DNA from: an uncultured Bacilli bacterium
GTDB taxonomy: Bacteria > Bacillota_I > Bacilli_A > RF39 > UBA660
Length of the DNA stretch: 11,609 bases
Assembly: GCA_947584955.1 (NCBI GenBank)
Contig: CANPWS010000026.1
Span: 1 to 11,609, forward strand
Reading direction: 5' to 3'
A model generated the notes under the pieces. The model was given only the letters and a program-made list of their open reading frames with translations, was not told the DNA's origin and ran no database searches. Made by a program: the position numbers and the translations under genes. Positions 5,881 through 11,609 of the stretch are shown in pieces (positions within the stretch are counted from its first letter, which is position 1; every line of letters starts with the position of its first letter).

Positions 5881-8274
5881 TTATGATAATACTTCACATC
5901 TATGAACAACAACATTTTTATATATTCCTATTTCCCGTACAAAAACACTTATTTTAGATTTTGGACATGCAATATAAAGTTTATTTTTAGTTCTAGTTAA
6001 AGCAACATAAAATAATCTTCTTTCTTCAGGATATGTTACATTTTCTTTTAATTTTGGCAATAAAATTTTTATTATTTTTTCATCTTCTATTTTTGAAGGA
6101 AATCCATACTTATCATCCATAGCATTTATTAAAATACAATAATCATATTCTAAGCCTTTTGATTTATGAACTGTCAAATAATCTATTTTCATATCTTTAT
6201 GGTTATTATTTATAATACTTTCACTATTTTTCTTTATAAATAATTTATAATCTAATATACTTTCTATATCATTATTATATCTTTCTAGTAATAATATCTT
6301 ACTTTCTTTATCTATATTATATATTTTATCAATTATTTTATCTATTAAATTATTTTTATTTTCTTTAGCTAATAAATAATTAGTATCATCATATATAAAT
6401 ATTTCTACAGGGTTATCTAATTTTTTTAAACTAGATAATCTCTTTTTTATTTGAATACTATTTTTATTAACAAAATTTGTTGCTATATCTATCAATTCTT
6501 GACTATTACGATATACATTAGTTATTGGTATTTGTTTGGCATTATCTAAGTATTTTTTAAACTCTGTCATTAAATCTATTCTCGAACCTGAAAAAGCATA
6601 AATTGATTGGTAATCATCTCCGACAGCAATTATTTTAGCAGAAAATAATTTAGATATTCTCTTTGTTAAATTAAATCTTTGCATTGAGACATCTTGATAT
6701 TCATCTATTATTATATATTTATAATCTACTTTTAACTCTTTTTCTTTAATTTTAGGCATTATTTCATATGCTTTATTTATCATATCTTCAAAATCGATTA
6801 AATTTTTTTCTTGCATTTTTTTTTGATAATGAATATATATGTCTTTCATTACTTCTATTTGATTATTTAAATTATTATCATTTTCTTTTTCTTTTAAATT
6901 ATCTAATTTCTCTAAATTATATCCTTCTTTTTTAAAAGCACTTATAAACGGAATAACAATTTTATTTATAAAATCTACTATATATCTATCTTCGGATGTT
7001 TGTTTTAATCTTTCATATATTTCTTCATTTGTTCTTTTTCCTAACTGATACCCTTTTTCTATTAAACTTGTCTTAAGTACTTCTAAATAATTAGCTTTAC
7101 CTTCTACTTTAGAATGAGTTATGATAAATAAATTTTCTAATTTTTCCTTTTTATGAAAATCTTGTTTTAATTTCATATTATTTAAATAAGTTTTTAATTC
7201 TTCTTTAGTATATTTATCATTAGTTTTATATTCTCTATCTATTCCAAAATGTTCTATATAATTAAAATTATTATTTTGTTCAATACAAAAATCTGGTTTA
7301 TATATAAAATTATTATTTCTAATTTTTTTAAATTGTTTTTCATATTCATAATCTATTTTATTTAAATATAAAAAATTAGCTATATCTACTTCTTCTTTAC
7401 TTTTACAATATTCTCCATTTAATGTTCTTAAGTATGATTTTCTCCTTAAAGTTTGCTCTTTGATATATGTATCCATAGTTTTCTTTTCTGTTATATATTT
7501 TCTTTTATACATATAATTATGATAATCTTCAAAATTATCAAAAAGCATATATTCATCATTAAATTTTGTTTTATCTTTAAAGGCATTTACGAATTTTTCA
7601 AATTTTTCTTTATTTTTAAATAATTCTCCTTTTATATATTCTGCAATTATTTTATATTTATCTTTTTCTTCTGCTATATCACATACTTCTTTATCATAAC
7701 TTCTTATTATTTTAAGACCTAATGAATGAAAAGTATATATATCTATACCAAGATTCATTTTTTTATTTATCTTATTTTCCAAATCTTCTTTTGCTTTTTT
7801 CGTAAAGGTTATTACAGCAATACTTTCTTTTTTTACTTTTTTAATATCAATTAAATATTTAACTTTAGCACTTATTGTTGTAGTTTTACCTGATCCTGCT
7901 CCTGATAATATTAATAAATTGTCTTCATCACATATTATTGCTTCTCTTTGATTTTTATCTAATAAAATATTTTTATCTATATTAATAAACATTTCATCAA
8001 AATATTTTTTATATTTTTGTAACTTATCATTTACATATGCTCTATTATGATGTTTTAATAATTTATTCTTATCATTTATTATTTTTAAACTATTTTCATA
8101 ATTTATATTATCTTTTAAATAATTTAAATTATTATTACATTTATCATATAAATATTTATATTTTTGAGTAAATGTATCATACATTTTTACTGTTATATAA
8201 ATATCTTTAGTCATGAATTTTTTATATTTTTCTAAATACTTTATAAGTTCATCATTTAGTAAATTAATATTCAT
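5881..8274 (-). CDS. UvrD/helicase IV-like superfamily 1 DNA helicase with nuclease-like insertion
   Basis: A 797-residue ATP-dependent 3'-5' type helicase. Motifs in order: Q motif at Q109, Walker A GAGSGKT (125-131), ITFTKKA (155-161), motif II IIIDEYQDVS (521-530), motif III VGDDYQSIYAFSGS (551-564), motif IV VYRNS (587-591), motif V TVHKSKGLEYD (701-711) and motif VI RRLFYVALTRTKN (752-764). Residues 289-395 form an insertion with S-x-x-E, KPDF (326-329) and YIEHFG (339-344), like the restriction-endonuclease-fold insert in helicase IV relatives. The first 100 residues are a charged helical region. AAGGAG lies 6 nt before the ATG and contains the stop of the upstream gene, so translation is coupled. 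A DNA repair or recombination role follows from the family. It is distinct from the RNA-polymerase-binding HelD. Confidence 0.9.
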   Translation of the reverse strand: MNINLLNDELIKYLEKYKKFMTKDIYITVKMYDTFTQKYKYLYDKCNNNLNYLKDNINYENSLKIINDKNKLLKHHNRAYVNDKLQKYKKYFDEMFINIDKNILLDKNQREAIICDEDNLLILSGAGSGKTTTISAKVKYLIDIKKVKKESIAVITFTKKAKEDLENKINKKMNLGIDIYTFHSLGLKIIRSYDKEVCDIAEEKDKYKIIAEYIKGELFKNKEKFEKFVNAFKDKTKFNDEYMLFDNFEDYHNYMYKRKYITEKKTMDTYIKEQTLRRKSYLRTLNGEYCKSKEEVDIANFLYLNKIDYEYEKQFKKIRNNNFIYKPDFCIEQNNNFNYIEHFGIDREYKTNDKYTKEELKTYLNNMKLKQDFHKKEKLENLFIITHSKVEGKANYLEVLKTSLIEKGYQLGKRTNEEIYERLKQTSEDRYIVDFINKIVIPFISAFKKEGYNLEKLDNLKEKENDNNLNNQIEVMKDIYIHYQKKMQEKNLIDFEDMINKAYEIMPKIKEKELKVDYKYIIIDEYQDVSMQRFNLTKRISKLFSAKIIAVGDDYQSIYAFSGSRIDLMTEFKKYLDNAKQIPITNVYRNSQELIDIATNFVNKNSIQIKKRLSSLKKLDNPVEIFIYDDTNYLLAKENKNNLIDKIIDKIYNIDKESKILLLERYNNDIESILDYKLFIKKNSESIINNNHKDMKIDYLTVHKSKGLEYDYCILINAMDDKYGFPSKIEDEKIIKILLPKLKENVTYPEERRLFYVALTRTKNKLYIACPKSKISVFVREIGIYKNVVVHRCEVLS

Positions 8275-8284
8275 ATCTTTCTCC

Positions 8285-9313
8285 TTATATTTTTTTTATT
8301 CCTAAATATTGTGAATTATCAAATGCTAAATATGGGAGTAAAATTATAGAAAATAAAGCAAATATAATTGAATATTTTGTATCTTTTCCAAATATTTTAG
8401 CCAATTTAAAAAACATATACATATTAACTATTGGAATAAAGAATAGAATTAAAAATAATCCATTTCCTATTGCTATATCTGCTAAAACATATAAATTATA
8501 TAATGGTACAAAGATTAATAAACCATTTCTTCCTGATTTTTTAAATATTTTAAACATACTTACTATTAATAACATTGTTAGTATTACTATAGGTAATATA
8601 AACAATATTTTAGTAATAATATTTGTTTTATCTAGATAGCCTAAAGCATTTAAATCATTATTTAATTCTTTTTGATTTTTATTGTCTACTGTAGCATATA
8701 TTATTGTATTATCTATTTTACTTATTACTAAATATTTAAAATTAGACTCTAATTTGTATATTTCCAAATTTTTAATTTTTTTAGTATTTTTTAATTTTTC
8801 AGAATCATTTGCAGGAAGAAGTAACTTTAATCTTTCATAGTATTCATTTTCTGCTTGTTCATCATTAAAACTTATATATGATATTCTATAATCTATATTG
8901 TTATTTTTAGCTACATAAAATGTATCTATATATTTCTCTTTTTTATATGTACTTGTTAAATCTGAAACAATATATTTTTTATTTTCTAATATTTTTTTAA
9001 ATTCTTCTTTTGATATAGAATTATAACTTCCTTTAAATATAAATGAAGTTATTATAGATAATATTATCATTGATATTGATACTAGATATAATTTTGTTAT
9101 ATATTTTGATGATATTTTCTTTGAATTGTTAACTGTTATATTGTTATTATTAATTTCTGTTTCATTAGGGTATGAAGAAATACTTTGTAAATCTTCATTT
9201 ATATTACTTATTTCTTTATTATCTTCTTCATTTATTAAATCTGAACTTCCACAAAAAATACAACTAGTAAATTCATTATCCATTTTACTTTGACATTTTT
9301 TGCATATTTTCAT
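8285..9313 (-). CDS. Zinc-ribbon membrane protein with DUF5684-like C-terminal domain
   Basis: A 342-residue protein of unknown function. Residues 1-24 hold a zinc ribbon (C4, C7, C18, C21). A polar Asn-rich linker leads to a first membrane helix at about 73-93. An extracytoplasmic domain of about 140 residues follows, then several hydrophobic segments (about 233-254, 264-280, 283-303, 313-330). The block GLLIFVPLYNLYVLADIA and IPIVNMYMFFKLAKIFGK matches the pattern of small DUF5684-type membrane proteins. TAGGAG sits 9 nt before the ATG. It is the first gene of a two-gene unit: its stop codon lies within the ribosome site of the helicase gene 10 nt downstream. A link to the helicase in function is only suggested by that coupling. 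Confidence 0.75.
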   Translation of the reverse strand: MKICKKCQSKMDNEFTSCIFCGSSDLINEEDNKEISNINEDLQSISSYPNETEINNNNITVNNSKKISSKYITKLYLVSISMIILSIITSFIFKGSYNSISKEEFKKILENKKYIVSDLTSTYKKEKYIDTFYVAKNNNIDYRISYISFNDEQAENEYYERLKLLLPANDSEKLKNTKKIKNLEIYKLESNFKYLVISKIDNTIIYATVDNKNQKELNNDLNALGYLDKTNIITKILFILPIVILTMLLIVSMFKIFKKSGRNGLLIFVPLYNLYVLADIAIGNGLFLILFFIPIVNMYMFFKLAKIFGKDTKYSIIFALFSIILLPYLAFDNSQYLGIKKI

Positions 9314-9343
9314 ATTCTATCACTCCTACATTATTTTAATTAC

Positions 9344-9372
9344 ATTATATCACCTTTTCTTTTAAATATAAA
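9344..9372 (-). promoter_or_regulatory. Promoter of the zinc-ribbon protein / helicase unit
   Basis: On the minus strand, TATAAT (9344-9349) is preceded by TGA (9350-9352), an extended -10. A weak -35, TTTATA (9367-9372), lies 17 nt upstream. Transcription would start near 9337, just after the terminator of the preceding lyase gene. Confidence 0.6.
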
Positions 9373-9382
9373 TATTTTGTTT

Positions 9383-9410
9383 CAAAAAAAATTGCTAACT
9401 ATTTAGCAAT
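9383..9410 (-). terminator. Rho-independent terminator of the SDR / YnbB-like operon
   Basis: ATTGCTAA (9391-9398) pairs with TTAGCAAT (9403-9410) around a 4-nt loop, an 8-bp stem. On the minus strand an uninterrupted run of T residues (8 counting the last stem base) follows. The stop codon of the lyase gene (9395-9397) is in the stem. Confidence 0.85.
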
Positions 9411-10627
9411 TCTATAACGGCATTAATAAGAGCTATTTTCCCATAATGATATGTTAAACTTCCCTGTTGATATGCTATATAAGGACTTCTTATTGGTCCA
9501 TCACACGATAGCTCTATTGATGATCCTTGGGTAAATGATCCTGAAGCCATAACTATTTTATCTTGATATCCTGGCATATCTGTCTCTTCTACTTTTACAT
9601 TTGAATCTACTGCTGATGATGTTTGGATACTATTACAATATTTTATTAATTTATCTTTATTACCAAAAATAATATTCTGTACAATATCTACTCTTTCTTC
9701 ATTATATCTTGGTTCAGTATTATATCCTAATTTTTCTAAAACTAAACTTGTTAATATTGCTACTTTTATACTACTTGTTACTGCTTGTGGTGCTAAATAT
9801 AATCCTAGTAAAATATTTTTATTTTGATTAAGTGTAGGACCTACTTCTTTTCCTTGTCCTGGTACTGTAAGTCTTTCTGCTACTAAATTTATATATTTGC
9901 TCTTTCCTACTACATAAGCCCCATTAGGAGTTATTCCTCCACCTAAATTTTTTATAAGTGAACCTACAACTATATCAGCACCTACTTCAACTGGTTCTTT
10001 TTTATTTACAAATTCACAATAACAATTATCTATCATTATTATTACTTCTTTGTCAATTTTTCTTATTTCTTTTATTACATTTTCTAATTTTTCTATACTT
10101 ATACTTTTTCTAGTTGAATATCCTTTACTTCTTTGTATTTCTATTAATTTTATTTTATTTTCAGTAAGTGTTTTTTTTATCTTTTCATAATCAAAATCAT
10201 TATCTACTAAATCTATTTGCATATAATTTATATTAAAACTTTTTAAACTACTAGCATTTTCTTTTAATCCAATTACTTCGTCTAATGTATCATAGGGCTT
10301 TCCTGTTATTGATAACATTATATCATTTGGTCTTAAAAGTCCAAATAAGGTTGCAGTTAATGCGTGTGTTCCTGAAATAAATTGAGTTCTTACTAATGCA
10401 CTTTCACTTTTAAATATATCAGCGTATATCTTTTCTATCACTTCTCTACCTTCATCATTATAGCCATATCCTGTTGTTTCTTTAAAGTGATATTCACTTA
10501 AATTATTTTTATGAAATGCTTCTAATACTTTTTTACTATTATATTCACATATTCTATCTACATCTTTAAATATTTCTGTTAATTGTTCTTCACATTCATT
10601 TACTAATTTTTCAGCATCTGAAATCAT
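9395..10627 (-). CDS. YnbB-type PLP-dependent enzyme (methionine gamma-lyase family, PF06838-like)
   Basis: A 410-residue fold-type I PLP enzyme of the group annotated as methionine gamma-lyase or aluminium resistance protein, like Bacillus YnbB. The N-terminal block includes TTGYGYNDEGRE (51-62). The cofactor-binding loop region is RTQFISGTHAL (80-90). Asp200 in MIDN should contact the pyridine nitrogen. Lys226 in GSLIKNLGGG should form the Schiff base. Conserved segments VPGQGKEVGPT (255-265) and GPIRSPY (377-383) complete the match. The true substrate of this family is poorly established, so the lyase name is by homology only. GGAGGA lies 8 nt before the ATG, which overlaps the stop of the SDR gene (ATGA). 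A strong terminator ends it. Confidence 0.9.
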   Translation of the reverse strand: MISDAEKLVNECEEQLTEIFKDVDRICEYNSKKVLEAFHKNNLSEYHFKETTGYGYNDEGREVIEKIYADIFKSESALVRTQFISGTHALTATLFGLLRPNDIMLSITGKPYDTLDEVIGLKENASSLKSFNINYMQIDLVDNDFDYEKIKKTLTENKIKLIEIQRSKGYSTRKSISIEKLENVIKEIRKIDKEVIIMIDNCYCEFVNKKEPVEVGADIVVGSLIKNLGGGITPNGAYVVGKSKYINLVAERLTVPGQGKEVGPTLNQNKNILLGLYLAPQAVTSSIKVAILTSLVLEKLGYNTEPRYNEERVDIVQNIIFGNKDKLIKYCNSIQTSSAVDSNVKVEETDMPGYQDKIVMASGSFTQGSSIELSCDGPIRSPYIAYQQGSLTYHYGKIALINAVIELLNS

Positions 10628-11358
10628 CTTTTAATTCCTCCATCTACTTTTATTATAGTATCATTTATATATCTTGCTTCATCACTTGCTAAAAAATAAA
10701 CAACATTTGCTATTTCTTCTGGTGTTCCAAATCTATCTAAAAGTATTTTTTCTTCTTCTTTTTTTCTAAATTCTTCACTTAATTCTTTATTCATTTGTGT
10801 ATCTACCCATCCTGGACAGATACAGTTTACATTTACATAAGGAGCTAAATATGAGGCTAAATTATGAGTAAGAGAAATAACTCCAGCTTTAGAAGAATCA
10901 TAATCTAAACTTTCTACATAGTAATTATCTATAGCATTATTACTACTTATATTAATAATTTTTCCATATTTATTGTTTAACATATGTTTAGCTAGATATT
11001 TACATACTAAAAATGTACCTACTAAATTTATTTCTAATATCTTCATAAAATTTTCTTTTGTCTTATTTTCAAAAGTTGTATCTATGGCAATTGCAGCATT
11101 ATTTATTAAAATATCTATTCTTTTAAACTTTTCTATTGCTTTTTGAATCATATTTTTTATTTCTTCTTCATTTGCTAAATCACATTTTATTATTAATACT
11201 TCTACTTGATATTTATTTTTAATTTCTGTAAATACTTTTTTTGCTTGTTCATAATTTTGGTTATATGTTATTACTAAGTTATAACCATTTTGAGCAAACT
11301 TCATTGCTATTTCTTTTCCTATTCCTCTGGAAGATCCTGTTATTATAACATTTTTCAT
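10624..11358 (-). CDS. Short-chain dehydrogenase/reductase, FabG-like
   Basis: A complete 244-residue classical SDR using NAD(P)H. The Rossmann signature TGSSRGIG is at 7-14, with Asp60 for the adenine ring and NNAA at 86-89. The catalytic tetrad is N111, S139, Y153 and K157 (YDSSK). CPGWVDT (181-187) and a C-terminal DGGI complete the family pattern. The serine-tyrosine spacing is one residue longer than in typical FabG. FabG itself usually sits in a fatty-acid synthesis cluster; none is visible here, so the substrate is open. GAGGTGA lies 4 nt before the ATG. It overlaps the YnbB-like gene by 4 nt, so the two are co-translated. Confidence 0.9.
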   Translation of the reverse strand: MKNVIITGSSRGIGKEIAMKFAQNGYNLVITYNQNYEQAKKVFTEIKNKYQVEVLIIKCDLANEEEIKNMIQKAIEKFKRIDILINNAAIAIDTTFENKTKENFMKILEINLVGTFLVCKYLAKHMLNNKYGKIINISSNNAIDNYYVESLDYDSSKAGVISLTHNLASYLAPYVNVNCICPGWVDTQMNKELSEEFRKKEEEKILLDRFGTPEEIANVVYFLASDEARYINDTIIKVDGGIKR

Positions 11359-11427
11359 TTTTCACCTCATTATAAACATTCTAAAAATAAAGTTATTTAA
11401 TTTTGGTTATTATAATAAAAAATATCA
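11359..11427 (-). other. Gap between tRNA-His and the SDR gene, no clear terminator
   Basis: On the minus strand the tRNA is followed by a short T run without a separate stem-loop. TATAAT hexamers occur at 11409-11414 and 11369-11374, but neither has a good -35, and the second would start transcription within the ribosome site. The SDR operon may use the first one or read-through from the tRNA promoter. Confidence 0.4.
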
Positions 11428-11504
11428 TGGGACGGACAGTGGGAATCGAACCCACGCGTGTCGGAACCACAATCCAATGTGTTAACCACTTCACCACATC
11501 CGCC
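11428..11504 (-). tRNA. tRNA-His (anticodon GTG)
   Basis: The minus strand folds into a full cloverleaf. The anticodon stem TTGGA/TCCGA closes the loop TTGTGGT with GTG at 11470-11468. The T arm is GTGGG-TTCGATT-CCCAC, the variable loop is CACGC, and the D stem is GTG/CAC. The histidine-specific extra G(-1) at 11504 pairs with C73, and CCA is encoded (11430-11428). The acceptor stem has three G-U wobbles (1-72, 6-67, 7-66). Confidence 0.96.
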
Positions 11505-11516
11505 ATGACGAATATA

Positions 11517-11545
11517 ATTTTATCATAAAAATTTTAAAAAATCAA
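11517..11545 (-). promoter_or_regulatory. Promoter of tRNA-His
   Basis: On the minus strand TTGATT (11540-11545) and TAAAAT (11517-11522) are 17 nt apart, and TGA just before the -10 makes it an extended element. Transcription would start near 11510, a few bases before the mature tRNA. Confidence 0.65.
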
Positions 11546-11609
11546 CAAATATTTAATAGTTTTATCATAAATTTAAAATTATTGTATATCATTTAATGGT
11601 GATACTATG

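Noticed and set aside
8275..9313. Helicase plus membrane protein as a complete defence system
   Set aside because: No known defence gene set is matched, no mobile-element signs flank it, and the helicase resembles chromosomal helicase IV types.
9391..9410. Inverted repeat near the lyase gene end as an operator or mobile-element end
   Set aside because: The stem overlaps the stop codon and is followed by a T run on the minus strand, which is a standard terminator.
11579..11609. Possible C-terminal tail of a minus-strand gene (nine codons then TAA)
   Set aside because: Nine codons at the window edge are too few to distinguish from chance in AT-rich DNA, and no family can be recognised.

Overview
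The window is very AT-rich and reads as chromosomal DNA of a low-GC Gram-positive lineage (Bacillota, or the related gut Bacilli/Mycoplasmatota). The evidence is an S4 protein of Bacillus type, AGGAGG-like ribosome sites, extended -10 promoters, rho-independent terminators, no outer-membrane genes, and TGA used as a stop, so the code is the standard bacterial one. The exact lineage cannot be named from this sequence. Every gene is on the minus strand except rpsD.

Left part, positions 1-4844, minus strand, read right to left. A large secreted membrane-anchored protein carries a dockerin, a cohesin-like domain and two cadherin-like beta-sandwich domains. A hairpin terminator follows. Then comes a tight Tad (Flp, type IVc pilus) gene set: TadE-like pseudopilin, second TadE-like protein, CpaE/TadZ-like ATPase, and CpaF/TadA-like motor ATPase. 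The window edge cuts the motor gene just before its Walker A motif, so the inner-membrane platform, major pilin and prepilin peptidase genes should lie further left.

Middle, positions 4845-5880. A 367-base divergent intergenic region holds a consensus promoter and a structured leader of about 140 nt for rpsD (ribosomal protein S4). The leader looks autoregulatory. Two hairpins, partly overlapping the end of rpsD, terminate it; the second also serves the convergent helicase gene.

Right part, positions 5881-11609, minus strand. A zinc-ribbon membrane protein is translationally coupled to a UvrD/helicase IV-like superfamily 1 helicase that has a nuclease-like insertion. Further right, a short-chain dehydrogenase and a YnbB-type PLP-dependent lyase overlap by 4 nt and end in a strong terminator. 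A tRNA-His(GTG) gene with its own promoter closes the window.

The points most worth follow-up are the cohesin-plus-dockerin surface protein directly upstream of the Tad genes, the second pseudopilin lacking the usual Glu(+5), and the rpsD leader with complementary loops and a sequestered Shine-Dalgarno. I saw no CRISPR array, insertion sequence, prophage or complete defence system.
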